Shown: positions 35,897 through 45,064, numbered from the stretch's first letter. The stretch: DNA of 64,000 bases from Bifidobacterium sp. WK012_4_13 (GCF_041080835.1 NZ_CP129683.1:2046001-2110000); one strand, 5' to 3'. Numbers and translations: made by a program. Notes: a model not told the origin generated them from the letters alone.

Positions 35897-37555
35897 TCAA
35901 TACAGTCCCCAGAATGCCAGTGAGCACATCAGCAGGGCGGAACCTGACAGCACGCAGAGCATGATGATTCGTTGCAAGGCGTTGAAAACGTGAGATGCCT
36001 CGTCAGGTTCGTTGCCTTCTCGACCGGTGAGGCGGATGAGCAGCGGTTTCAGGAATTGCGTGCAGAGCCAGGAAAACGCGAGGATCACCATGATGGAAGC
36101 GATCCGGAGCGCGATCCATAGGGGAGCGAGCATCTGGGTGTCGCGTTGAAGCGTGAGCGCATGGGAGACCACGACGATCACATAGCCCACCGTTCCAAGA
36201 GTCGAGGCGATGCTCAGCGCCCCAGTGCACCACATCGAGGCCACCACGCCATGTGAGAACGCATGCTTCGATGGCGCTGACCCATGATGGTGGGCTTGCC
36301 GTCTGACTCTGAGTCTGCGCAAGGCACGTGAAAGCAGACCTATGATGCCGAGAAGCAGAGCCAGAATGCACAGTCCGGAGCCGAAAAGCATCAGGGCTAT
36401 CAGCTGTCCGAGCGAAGTGACCAATCCAGCCGTTGTCCGTGAAGGCACAGCATATTTCTGATGCGGCTGCGAGCCCGCGATCATGGGCGACTTCCACTGT
36501 TTGGCAGTGGTCCCTGCGGCGACTGCGTTGATCCAGTCATCGAGGTTCCGTGTATACCCCTGTGCAAGCGGCAGATTGGGGAGAGCCTTGTTCTCTCCGA
36601 CGCGCATCTGATGGTTCGCATCGTAGTAGCGAAGCGTCACGTTGCTGTTGCCAACGGCTCGGGCCTTCGCAACTATGGTTGCGGCACCTTGCTCGATCGG
36701 CATTGAAAGGTCACGCGTGCCATAATTGACAAGGGTCGGCTGAGTCAGATGCGAAATGTATCTGAGCGAATTGAAATCGGCATAGTCAAGGCCCAGAACT
36801 GAGAAATTCAACGCGGTCAGCTTTGGAATGTCCTTCGTGAGCGCAAGCGGCGCTCCGGCAGTGTTGAAATATGATGTCGCGGCTATTGCCATTTGCTGTC
36901 GTCCTGAATATACCGGTGGCGATGTGAGAATGGTGAAGGCGATGTCCTTGCGCTCCGCCGTCATGACTGAGGAAATCCATGTTCCTTCAGACTCCGAATA
37001 CAGTCCCACCTTGCTGGAATCGACGCCCGGCCATTTCTTCAGGACATCGAATGAAGTCCCATAGTCATGCGCCATGGAGACATAGTTGCGGTGAAAGATC
37101 GTATAGTCGTCCAGGCGCTTGTCGGGAACCAAGGTGGTGATTCCGGCCGAAGCCATCGAAGAGGCGAGATCGCCGTAGACCTCGGATGCCATGCCCGTTC
37201 CCGCTCCCTGCATCAGCAGACATGCAGGATGGTTGTCTGGGGCACCGATCGGTTCGCGAACGATCGCATGAATGGTCACCTTTGAGGTGAGCCTGACGGT
37301 GATGGAGGTCTCCTTTACCCGATAGGAACCTTCATGGGCGCTGATCGGAAGCGAGGAAGAGATGGCGGTATCGTTCGACTCCACGGTGACATGCTTTGTG
37401 TTGGCCTGAATCTGCCATCGAGGTGCCATAAGCGTCGCGATAAGACCCAACACCACAAAAGTGGCCAGGGCAATGCCGGCATAGGTGAGAAAGAGGGCAA
37501 TTCTCAGTTGCCTTGGGGTCTTTGGCTGTCTCTGCTTAGTTCTGAACACTCTCAC
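35897..37555 (-). CDS. Alpha/beta hydrolase fused to a C-terminal membrane domain
   Basis: About 552 residues. An N-terminal transmembrane helix (LFLTYAGIALATFVVLGLIATL) leads to an extracytoplasmic alpha/beta hydrolase domain with LLMQGAGTGMA, the nucleophile elbow GLYSESEGTW, VLGLDYADFN and the His in DANHQMRV. The C-terminal 170 residues contain four or five more hydrophobic helices. This BAAT/acyl-hydrolase-like domain with a polytopic tail is not a family I can name. The open frame runs upstream into palindromic repeat copy 5; I place the start at GTG 37555 (GTG 37549 also possible) because the repeat is unlikely to be coding. Ribosome binding site is poor. Confidence 0.72.
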   Translation of the reverse strand: MRVFRTKQRQPKTPRQLRIALFLTYAGIALATFVVLGLIATLMAPRWQIQANTKHVTVESNDTAISSSLPISAHEGSYRVKETSITVRLTSKVTIHAIVREPIGAPDNHPACLLMQGAGTGMASEVYGDLASSMASAGITTLVPDKRLDDYTIFHRNYVSMAHDYGTSFDVLKKWPGVDSSKVGLYSESEGTWISSVMTAERKDIAFTILTSPPVYSGRQQMAIAATSYFNTAGAPLALTKDIPKLTALNFSVLGLDYADFNSLRYISHLTQPTLVNYGTRDLSMPIEQGAATIVAKARAVGNSNVTLRYYDANHQMRVGENKALPNLPLAQGYTRNLDDWINAVAAGTTAKQWKSPMIAGSQPHQKYAVPSRTTAGLVTSLGQLIALMLFGSGLCILALLLGIIGLLSRALRRLRVRRQAHHHGSAPSKHAFSHGVVASMWCTGALSIASTLGTVGYVIVVVSHALTLQRDTQMLAPLWIALRIASIMVILAFSWLCTQFLKPLLIRLTGREGNEPDEASHVFNALQRIIMLCVLSGSALLMCSLAFWGLY

Positions 37556-37634
37556 TACTGTAACGAGCTCGGTGACGAATGAGGAAAGGCATCCTCCGTG
37601 AGATTTGCCAAAATGTAAGCGTTTCCTGAATGAC

Positions 37635-37759
37635 TTTCCGAGTTTTGCGGCAATCTCAGAGTATAGAGCCCCATTTCTTAGCGTCGTTCCAAGCATTCCT
37701 GGTGAGATACCAACGGTATTTCTTGACCGCTACTGTGGAATTGCCGCAAAACTCGGAAA
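37635..37759. repeat. Palindromic repeat element, copy 5
   Basis: Arms 37635-37654 and 37740-37759 are a perfect 20-bp inverted repeat with the shared CCGAGTTTTGCGGCAAT core; the inner parts are diverged and the centre is longer than in the other copies. It lies between two minus-strand genes, just downstream of the DUF4125 stop and upstream of the membrane hydrolase. Confidence 0.88.
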
Positions 37760-37778
37760 CAGGAATGAATTCCGCTGC

Positions 37779-38519
37779 TCACTGCGCTCCCTCAGCCTCG
37801 GACAGATTCTCGAAGCCACCCAGTCGCACCGTCTTGTCGATCGTTTCCTGAGTCAGATTGAGACCTTCGCGCCTGTACTGTTCGATCAGCGTTTCGTAAC
37901 AGTCAAGCGTGCGTGCGGAATAGGTGCTTAATTCCCCGCGCAAATATGTCTCGAATGAGGTGGCATATCTGGAATCCTCGCTTGTATGAATGAGCCTCAT
38001 CGCCTGTCCTAGCTTTGGATAATTCCTTCTGAACTCAATGACCCAGGTGACCTGTTGCCTGATGATGCTCTCTTGCTGCGCGACACGCTCCTCGCTTAGG
38101 CTTGCGAGATATGGAGCGATGCTTTCAGAGAACTGCTCAGGGGCCGTCGATTCCATCATTCGACCATATTTTTCGCTAAGAAGATTTCTCCCCACACCCT
38201 CTGCATAGTCAAGGTCCTGTGAGTAGCTTCGCAGGAGCGGGTAGTTCCAGGTGAGGAATTGGCTCGCGCGCATCTGATGAAAGACAGGCCAGTTGCCTTG
38301 ACAGACTGCCCTGCCTCCATCGTTATGAACGTCTTGGAACTGTTCCCATTCCTGCTTGACGACGTGCTCGACCAGTTCGATGAACAGCGCTTCGACCTTT
38401 GCCTGACTATGGGCATTCGTCGGGATGAAAGCCTTGTCGGATGCCGTATCCTCGAAAGCGGTTGCACTGGCAACCCCATGGTGAGAATCCATGTTCTCGC
38501 CTCTTTCATGCTTGTCCAT
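37779..38519 (-). CDS. DUF4125 family protein
   Basis: A 246-residue cytoplasmic protein of DUF4125, function unknown. It is helical and acidic, with KVEALFIELVEHVVKQEWEQ, NWPVFHQMRASQFLTWN, GRNLLSEKYGRMMEST and SYSARTLDCYETLIEQYRRE. The start ATG at 38519 is chosen because AGAAGGGGGAAATT precedes it; the frame is open 66 codons further upstream, overlapping the TPR gene. DUF4125 genes are found beside, or fused to, TPR-DUF4037 genes, as here, so the two very likely act together. Confidence 0.82.
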   Translation of the reverse strand: MDKHERGENMDSHHGVASATAFEDTASDKAFIPTNAHSQAKVEALFIELVEHVVKQEWEQFQDVHNDGGRAVCQGNWPVFHQMRASQFLTWNYPLLRSYSQDLDYAEGVGRNLLSEKYGRMMESTAPEQFSESIAPYLASLSEERVAQQESIIRQQVTWVIEFRRNYPKLGQAMRLIHTSEDSRYATSFETYLRGELSTYSARTLDCYETLIEQYRREGLNLTQETIDKTVRLGGFENLSEAEGAQ

Positions 38520-38653
38520 AATTTCCCCCTTCTCTTCCTTGAACTGAAAATCCCCAATCCGATGCTTGATGCTGATCTGCGCTCCTGGCCCATTGATGCC
38601 ACCACAGGAGTTCACTCGCACGGCTCTTTCGACCAACACGTGACCGCTCCGAT

Positions 38654-40657
38654 TCATAGGCTGTGAAGACACGCCTCCTTGCTCCTGATATGTGCTTCGA
38701 TGTATGGGCGCTGCCATTCGAGGAAATCTTCCGTGGAGTCTGTCAGGCCTTGTCTGCGCAGTTCGTCAGCCACTCTGCGACAGATGGAATCGATTATCAC
38801 CGTCATTCGTTCGATGGGTCTGCCCATTGAAGCACCGTCCCTTTCGGGACCCCGAGGAATCGCCGAACTTGCGGCGATCAGCTCCTCAAGTTGCCCGGGA
38901 ACATCGCGGAGCACCATTCCCATGCGCGAAGACAATCTCCGCAACGCTGCAAAATTCCATTTGTAATATGGCAGGTACCCTGCACTGATGGGATTGTTCA
39001 CCAAGAAGATGAGCGAAGAGCAGGCCCTGACGAATTCACATGTCGACAGCCATACGGAGGGCCAGTCGTTTCTCAGGGCCATGCGTTCAATGTTGTATTG
39101 CCCCGACTGTGACATCATGCCGAGCCGCTTTGAAATCAGTGAGAGGCGCACATCATCAGGCATGAAGGTGAAGCCTTGTCTGGTTCTGGAAAAAGTCCCC
39201 TCTGGATCGGCGAATATCTCGCCACTCGTGGCCGCCGCCAGGGTCGCTTCATCCAAGGAGAGCCAAAGAGGGTATTCCTGCTGGCCGGGAGCCTCCTGCA
39301 AGCCGGTTATTCCCTCGAAAAAATTCCCAATCGAAAAAACGCCGAAGCGTCTGTCCGCCCCATGCGCGCGAACGCTCGTGGGTGCTGGACCGAAGCCCAT
39401 GAACGAGCGTGGCAATCTGTCATATTCCTTTTGCAGCGCCTGTCCAAACATTGCAAAATCGGAGTCTGTCAGCCATATGCAGAAGCCCGGTCCGAAATCA
39501 TGGTCTTGCGAGAGCTCGTCGTCGAAGCCAAGGCATTGCGAGCCATGCCCGACAAGGCCAACTGCGATTCGTGACTGATATTGCGAGAAGCGGTCGTGAA
39601 TCAGTGTTTTGCCGAATTCCTCCCAATATGCCCGCGACAGGTCGAGTCCCTTGACATGCCGGTGCTCCTGCTGCGCATGTGCGATCGGATCGCCGTCAAC
39701 TGATGCAGGGCGCTCGCGGGCAGAGGGATGCTGCTGCTCACCTGACGAGTCCGCAAGCGCTGACCGCGCCTGAAGGTAGTTGGCTTCGGTGATGTTGTAG
39801 TAGTCACTTGACTTGCCGAAGCGTTCTTCGATCAGCTCAAGCGCGTGTTCGAAGTGTTCGACGCTTTTTCTGTAATGTCCAAGTCCGAAGAGTACCTGCC
39901 CCTGGCAGGCAAGAGCCGAGGCATAGTGAGCGCGATCGGTGAGGCCATTGCCTTCGTATATGATCAGGGCCTTCGACGAGTGTGCCTGCGCTTCATCCAA
40001 TCGGTGCTGGGCAAGAAGGACCAGTGCGAGATTCGTGTGAGTCGATGCGATGTCGACGTCGAGGGAATCGCCGTCCGCTGCATCCTTGGCCTGTCCGACG
40101 AGATGGGCAGTCCCTGCTTCGTCGCGCGCTGTCGAGGCAGTGGCTGAGTCATCGTGCCCCTGCAGGGATTCCAACAGATCCAAAGCATGCTTCAGCTGAG
40201 TCTCGGCCTTGGAGAATTCGCGAATGTCGCTATATGCCATCGAAAGATTGTTATGAAGCGCTGCGGTTTCACGGACATTGGGATCGTCGAGCTTGTCGTT
40301 CGCTGCCAGGGCCTTGACATACATCGCTTCGGCGTGGGGAAGATCACCGGCTGCACGGTATCCCGTAGCCGCATTGATCAGCGTCGCAACCCAGGCGGGA
40401 GTGCCGGCCAAGTCCAAAGAATCCGCCAGCTTCAAGGCAGCGGGAATCACCTCTGCATTGCGGTCATGCAAAGCGCGGGAACGGTTGAAGCCTATCATTT
40501 CGTTCAAGACGGTGAGTTCGCCGCCTCGCTCTCCTGCCGATCGGGCACGTTCGAGCGAGTCATCAAGATATGAAGCGATTTCGGACGTGGAAGCCTTTTG
40601 CATGAATTTCCCATCAAGATTCCCGAGGAATTCGTCAACATCGAATATTTTCCCCAT
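38654..40657 (-). CDS. TPR protein with DUF4037 nucleotidyltransferase-like domain
   Basis: A 667-residue cytoplasmic protein. The N-terminal 330 residues are tetratricopeptide repeats (for example ALHNNLSMAYSDIREFSKAE, THTNLALVLLAQHRLDEAQA, ALACQGQVLFGLGHYRKSVE). The C-terminal part is DUF4037, a nucleotidyltransferase-fold domain: VGLVGHGSQCLGFDDELSQD with the acidic DHDFGPGF, equivalent to the GS...D-x-D motif. It probably transfers a nucleotide to a protein or small molecule, but no substrate is known. The start follows AAGGAGGCCTGGC. Its stop is 134 bases before the DUF4125 start on the same strand. Confidence 0.85.
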   Translation of the reverse strand: MGKIFDVDEFLGNLDGKFMQKASTSEIASYLDDSLERARSAGERGGELTVLNEMIGFNRSRALHDRNAEVIPAALKLADSLDLAGTPAWVATLINAATGYRAAGDLPHAEAMYVKALAANDKLDDPNVRETAALHNNLSMAYSDIREFSKAETQLKHALDLLESLQGHDDSATASTARDEAGTAHLVGQAKDAADGDSLDVDIASTHTNLALVLLAQHRLDEAQAHSSKALIIYEGNGLTDRAHYASALACQGQVLFGLGHYRKSVEHFEHALELIEERFGKSSDYYNITEANYLQARSALADSSGEQQHPSARERPASVDGDPIAHAQQEHRHVKGLDLSRAYWEEFGKTLIHDRFSQYQSRIAVGLVGHGSQCLGFDDELSQDHDFGPGFCIWLTDSDFAMFGQALQKEYDRLPRSFMGFGPAPTSVRAHGADRRFGVFSIGNFFEGITGLQEAPGQQEYPLWLSLDEATLAAATSGEIFADPEGTFSRTRQGFTFMPDDVRLSLISKRLGMMSQSGQYNIERMALRNDWPSVWLSTCEFVRACSSLIFLVNNPISAGYLPYYKWNFAALRRLSSRMGMVLRDVPGQLEELIAASSAIPRGPERDGASMGRPIERMTVIIDSICRRVADELRRQGLTDSTEDFLEWQRPYIEAHIRSKEACLHSL

Positions 40658-40835
40658 GCCAGGCCTCCTTGCCCTACTCCTTCAATTGTAGGGTAGGGGA
40701 TTGGGGCAAATCGCGTCGCAATGTGTGATATGTGGCACTTATTGGACGGAGACCGCCCGCCCGGCTTGCACATGCGAAGCTTGCAGTGACGATGAAAGAT
40801 TGTGCGGCACCTTGAGACACGCTGAGCCTAGTCAG

Positions 40836-40870
40836 AAAAAAACCGGAACCGCTGATTCCAGCGATTCCGG
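40836..40870 (-). terminator. Terminator after tRNA-Pro
   Basis: A 12-bp stem with one G-T pair (40859-40870 with 40843-40854), 4-base loop, followed on the minus strand by seven T. Confidence 0.85.
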
Positions 40871-40878
40871 CAGTACGG

Positions 40879-40952
<74 letters not shown>

Positions 40953-41101
40953 TACAACTCGTCAGATGTTACACCGACGCATGCCCAAACGCCAATTCGC
41001 AAGCAAGTTCAGTCGATGGCACCGCAGCCAGTCACGCCGCCAAGAGAGCGAAGGGTTCGCTGATCGGTTGACGTACACTCTGCTCGTTACAATATGGCCA
41101 T

Positions 41102-42835
41102 ATGACTCAGAACAGCGATTCCATGCCGGCTCATGTTGCCGACGACCATGAGGATGCAGACCAGGAAGCTATGAAGAATTCAGATGCCACAGTCGTGGTG
41201 GCGGCCGATGATGATGGTGACAATGCCGAAAGGCCAATGACGACCGTCGAGCGCGCCGAGCTGCTTCTGAAGCAGGATGAAGCGATTCTCAGCAATATCG
41301 AGAGTGGCGACGACCTTGATGCGGCAATCGATCCCACAAACAAGGAATTCGGAAGCCATGCTCACCCAGAGCAGGTGCAGATGCGTGTCGCAAAGCGGGC
41401 GCTGATGCTTAAGGAAGGCATTGAGCCGTATCCTGTTCATCTTGATGTCACTGACACGATCGAGCATGTGCGTCAGCAATACGAAGGCAAGCTCGAACCA
41501 GGTCAGGAGACCGAAGATGTCGTGGGCGTCGCAGGCCGTGCCCTGTTCATCCGCAATGGGGGTGGCCTCTGCTTCGTGAAGCTTTCAGCGGGGGATGGGA
41601 CCACCATCCAGGGCATGATCTCGAAGCGTGAGGTCGGTGTTGAATCCTTGAAGAGATTCAAGCAGCTCGCCGACCTTGGCGATCATCTCTATGTCCGCGG
41701 GCGGGTGATCGCTTCAAAGACAGGCGAGCTCTCCGTGTTCGCAACGGATTGGGCAATCGCATCGAAGGCCCTTCAGCCGCTGCCCGCGCTTCATAAGGAT
41801 TTGAACGAGGAGCAGCGCACTCGCAAGCCATATATCGGCATGATCGCCGACGAGCGTATGCGCGACATGGTCCGCAGGCGTTCGGCCGCCGTTGCCTCTC
41901 TGCGTCGGACCTTCGACCGTCACGAGTTCCTCGAAGTGGAGACTCCCATGCTCCAGACAGTCCATGGAGGGGCTGCTGCGCGCCCATTCACCACGCACAT
42001 GAATGCATTCGACATCGATCTATTCCTGCGCATCGCGCCTGAACTCTTCCTGAAGCGCTGCTTGGTTGGAGGCATCGAACGAGTCTTCGAAATCAATCGT
42101 GATTTCCGCAACGAAGGCGTCGATGGGACACATGCCCCTGAATTCACGATGGTAGAGGCATACCAGTCCTATGGCACCTATGACACCATCGGTGCATTGG
42201 TCAAGGAACTCATACAGACCACCGCGAAGGAGGCGTTCGGTTCGACGAAGGTCACGCTGCAGGATGGCACCCCATACGATTTCGGCGGCGAGTGGAAGTC
42301 CATCACCATGTATGGTTCACTTTCCGAGGCCCTGGGCGAGGAGATAACCCCCGAGACCAGCGTCGAGCATCTGCGCGGGATTGCGGATAAGGTCGGCATC
42401 GAGCAGGAGGCCGCCGAGAATCACGGCAAGCTGGTCGAACACCTTTGGGAGCATTTCTGGCAGGACAAGCTGTATGAGCCGACCTTCGTCCGTGATTTCC
42501 CAGTCGAGACCTCACCGCTGGTCAAGTCGCATCGCAGCATTCCTGGGGTTGTCGAGAAGTGGGATCTGTATGTGCGCGGATTCGAGCTTGCCACAGGCTA
42601 TTCCGAATTGAACGACCCGGTGGTGCAGCGTCAGCGCTTCGTAGAGCAGGCGAAGATGGCGATGGCCGGAGATGTCGAGGCGATGGACATCGACGAGGAC
42701 TTCCTCGAGGCCCTCGGCGTCGGGATGCCTCCGGCTGGAGGCATGGGCATGGGAATCGACCGTCTGCTGATAGCCCTGACTGGTGCGACGATTCGTGAAA
42801 CCATAACCTTCCCTCTGGTAAAGCCAGTGAACTGA
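41102..42835 (+). CDS. lysS: Lysyl-tRNA synthetase (class II), with N-terminal extension
   Basis: LysRS, 577 residues. The first 80 residues are an acidic, Asp/Ala-rich extension (ADDHEDADQEA, AADDDGDNAERP) not part of the catalytic enzyme. The OB-fold anticodon domain follows (VVGVAGRALFIRNGGGLCFV, DHLYVRGRVIASKTGELSVF), then the class II core with motif 1 (RRTFDRHEFLEVETPMLQ), motif 2 (RVFEINRDFRNEGVDGTHAPEF) and motif 3 (GGMGMGIDRLLIALTGA). The ATG at 41102 has little ribosome-binding sequence, so translation could begin at Met8 or be leaderless. Single gene; tRNA-Pro lies upstream on the other strand. Confidence 0.96.
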   Translation: MTQNSDSMPAHVADDHEDADQEAMKNSDATVVVAADDDGDNAERPMTTVERAELLLKQDEAILSNIESGDDLDAAIDPTNKEFGSHAHPEQVQMRVAKRALMLKEGIEPYPVHLDVTDTIEHVRQQYEGKLEPGQETEDVVGVAGRALFIRNGGGLCFVKLSAGDGTTIQGMISKREVGVESLKRFKQLADLGDHLYVRGRVIASKTGELSVFATDWAIASKALQPLPALHKDLNEEQRTRKPYIGMIADERMRDMVRRRSAAVASLRRTFDRHEFLEVETPMLQTVHGGAAARPFTTHMNAFDIDLFLRIAPELFLKRCLVGGIERVFEINRDFRNEGVDGTHAPEFTMVEAYQSYGTYDTIGALVKELIQTTAKEAFGSTKVTLQDGTPYDFGGEWKSITMYGSLSEALGEEITPETSVEHLRGIADKVGIEQEAAENHGKLVEHLWEHFWQDKLYEPTFVRDFPVETSPLVKSHRSIPGVVEKWDLYVRGFELATGYSELNDPVVQRQRFVEQAKMAMAGDVEAMDIDEDFLEALGVGMPPAGGMGMGIDRLLIALTGATIRETITFPLVKPVN

Positions 42836-42988
42836 CCAGCGGCCGTGAGCATATCCGTGGGTGGACATCGGTCTCGATTCGGGGGCGTTGCGATGTCTGA
42901 CATGGCAGTCTGTCGCATGCCGCTTCCGTCACTGCCCGCCCATCCGTGGTAGTGTATGTGATTCTCTGAGAGACTAGGGGGAGACAGA

Positions 42989-44041
42989 TTGACGCAAAGA
43001 ACCAAGCCCGGGCAAGACAAGGACGAGCCATTGAGGGTGAGTGCTCATGGCAGTCGAACGCTCTGGATACAGGCATTTCGCCCGCGGACGCTTCCCGCAA
43101 GCATCGCTCCCGTGTTCGTCGGCATCGCTTCGGCAGTGCCGATTCTGGAGGAGTTGCAGACTTGCCCTGACATATATCCAGTTCCTCGCCATTGCGTTGT
43201 TAATCGGCAGACATATGAACAGCTCATAGGTAGTTTCTGGGTGGTTGCCGTCGCCTGCGTGCTTGTTGCGTTGTTTCTTCAGATTGCGGTGAACTTCGCA
43301 AACGATTATTCCGATGGCATTCGTGGGTCGGATGACGCGCGCAGCGATGACGAAGGTGGGAGCGACAAGCCTCAGCGGTTGGTCGCAAGCGGCGTGAATC
43401 CGAAATATGTCTTCACCGCAGCGGCTGTCTCTGCGCTTATGGCCGCAGTCGCGGGCTTCGTGGCGATTGTCGTTACAGGTCATTATTGGTTCCTAGCCAT
43501 TGGGGTCGCATGCATTGCAGCATGCTGGTTCTATACCGGCGGAAAGCATCCCTATGGCTATGCAGGTCTCGGGGAGATCGCCGTTTTCATATTCTTCGGT
43601 CTCATCGCAACGCTCGGTACGCAGTATCTTCTTGTCGGCTCGGTCGATGGTCTTGGCGTCCTTGGAGCGATCAACACAGGTCTGCTTTCGAGCGTCATGC
43701 TGATGGTCAACAACATCCGGGATATCGATGACGACATGGTCAGCGGCAAGCGAACGATCGCCGCCCGCATTGGGAAGCTTTGGGCTCAGCGGCTTGTCTG
43801 CGCGATGCTCGTTATTCCAGTCGCATCGACGGTATTCTTTGCGGTATCGTCGATGTTCGTCAGCGATTTCTGGTGGCTTCCCACAATCTTCGCCGTGGTC
43901 AATGTCTCATGCGCCTTCGTTGCCATAAGGACCCTGCGAGGTTTCAACCCTCACAAATTCGGGAAGGCCCTGGCCTTCAGCGGCTTCATTCTCCTCAGCT
44001 ATGCCGCGGCACATGTCGTGGCCGTGGCAGTCGCGCTCTGA
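42989..44041 (+). CDS. menA: UbiA-family prenyltransferase (1,4-dihydroxy-2-naphthoate polyprenyltransferase, MenA-like)
   Basis: A 350-residue integral membrane prenyltransferase. The start is a TTG after AGGGGGAGACAGA. The first Asp-rich motif is NFANDYSDGIRGSDDARSDD and the second is NNIRDIDDDMVSGK, which bind the allylic diphosphate. ASIAPVFVGIASA and nine or so hydrophobic helices follow the MenA pattern. In quinone-using bacteria MenA attaches the polyprenyl tail to DHNA. Most bifidobacteria are thought not to make menaquinone, so the substrate here may differ; no other men gene is in the window. A 50-residue loop between the first two helices is longer than usual. Confidence 0.82.
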   Translation: MTQRTKPGQDKDEPLRVSAHGSRTLWIQAFRPRTLPASIAPVFVGIASAVPILEELQTCPDIYPVPRHCVVNRQTYEQLIGSFWVVAVACVLVALFLQIAVNFANDYSDGIRGSDDARSDDEGGSDKPQRLVASGVNPKYVFTAAAVSALMAAVAGFVAIVVTGHYWFLAIGVACIAACWFYTGGKHPYGYAGLGEIAVFIFFGLIATLGTQYLLVGSVDGLGVLGAINTGLLSSVMLMVNNIRDIDDDMVSGKRTIAARIGKLWAQRLVCAMLVIPVASTVFFAVSSMFVSDFWWLPTIFAVVNVSCAFVAIRTLRGFNPHKFGKALAFSGFILLSYAAAHVVAVAVAL

Positions 44042-44083
44042 GGCGACCTTCACAGTCATAGTGTCCCCTTACAATCAAGAGGT

Positions 44084-44824
44084 ATGACATACAAACTAGT
44101 TCTGCTCCGGCATGGCCAGAGCGCATGGAATAAAACCAATCAATTCACGGGCTGGGTCGATGTTCCTCTGACCGAGCAGGGTGTAGAGGAAGCCAAGAAT
44201 GGCGGCGAGCTTCTTGCCAAGCGCGGAGTCCTTCCTGACATCGTCTTCACCTCGCTGCTGAGAAGGGCGATCAACACTGCGAACTATGCACTCGATGCAG
44301 CCGACCGTCTCTGGATTCCTGTCAAGCGTAACTGGAGGCTCAACGAACGTCACTATGGAGCCTTGCAGGGTAAGGACAAGACACAGATTCGCGAGAAGTA
44401 CGGCGATGAGCAGTTCATGACATGGCGCCGCTCCTATGGCACTCCGCCACCAGAGATAGACGCCGATGACGAATTCTCGCAGGAAGGCGACCCTCGTTAC
44501 GCAGGTGAGCCAGTTCCCAAGGCTGAGGCTCTGTCCAACGTCGTAGAGCGCGTCACACCATACTGGAACGATGAGATCATTCCTGAGCTCAAGTCCGGCA
44601 AGACCGTTCTGATCGCAGCTCACGGCAACTCGCTCCGTGCAATCGTCAAGATGCTCGACAACCTGAGCGAAGAGGAAATCTCAAAGGTCAACATCCCTAC
44701 GGCGATTCCTCTGCTGTATGAACTTGACGATGATTTCAAGCCGATCAAGCCACGCGGCGAATACCTCGATCCGGCAGCTGCCGCCGCAGGTGCTGCAGCA
44801 GTCGCAGCACAAGGTCAGAAGTGA
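44084..44824 (+). CDS. gpmA: 2,3-bisphosphoglycerate-dependent phosphoglycerate mutase
   Basis: GpmA, 246 residues, interconverts 3- and 2-phosphoglycerate. The phospho-histidine motif is [10 protein letters not shown] (His10 or 11), with NEFTGWVD-like [39 protein letters not shown] and the second active His in [11 protein letters not shown]. The C-terminus is extended by an Ala-rich tail ([15 protein letters not shown]). A strong terminator follows. In mycobacteria gpm1 lies beside senX3-regX3, and here the kinase-like gene and phoU are the next genes, so the context is conserved. Confidence 0.97.
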   Translation: MTYKLVLLRHGQSAWNKTNQFTGWVDVPLTEQGVEEAKNGGELLAKRGVLPDIVFTSLLRRAINTANYALDAADRLWIPVKRNWRLNERHYGALQGKDKTQIREKYGDEQFMTWRRSYGTPPPEIDADDEFSQEGDPRYAGEPVPKAEALSNVVERVTPYWNDEIIPELKSGKTVLIAAHGNSLRAIVKMLDNLSEEEISKVNIPTAIPLLYELDDDFKPIKPRGEYLDPAAAAAGAAAVAAQGQK

Positions 44825-44879
44825 TGCAGGAGTCAGCAATGCAGAAGTAATTGATGCAGGAGTGCATCAAACTGCATGG

Positions 44880-44926
44880 AACAGGTGTGGTGTGGGGCTT
44901 TTGGGCTCAAACGCCACACCTGTTTG
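44880..44926 (+). terminator. gpmA terminator
   Basis: A perfect 11-bp stem (44880-44890 with 44914-44924) around a 23-base loop, then TTGC. Confidence 0.6.
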
Positions 44927-44952
44927 CTTATGGGCATCATTGAGGGCCGAGT

Positions 44953-45064
44953 TTTCAAGTTTTTGGCACTCATGAATGTATCAGCAGTGGAAAATAGCCC
45001 GAATGCGACCGTCATAAGGCCAAAAAATGCTTTCGATACTGCACGAAGTGCCCAAAACTTGAAA
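44953..45064. repeat. Imperfect inverted repeat, possible diverged relative of the palindromic family
   Basis: Outer arms TTTCAAGTTTTTGGCAC (44953-44969) and GTGCCCAAAACTTGAAA (45048-45064) are inverted repeats with one mismatch, and inner parts are partly complementary. Size and CCGAGTTTT at the left edge recall the 119-bp elements, but the GCGGCAATT core is missing, so membership is tentative. Confidence 0.4.
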
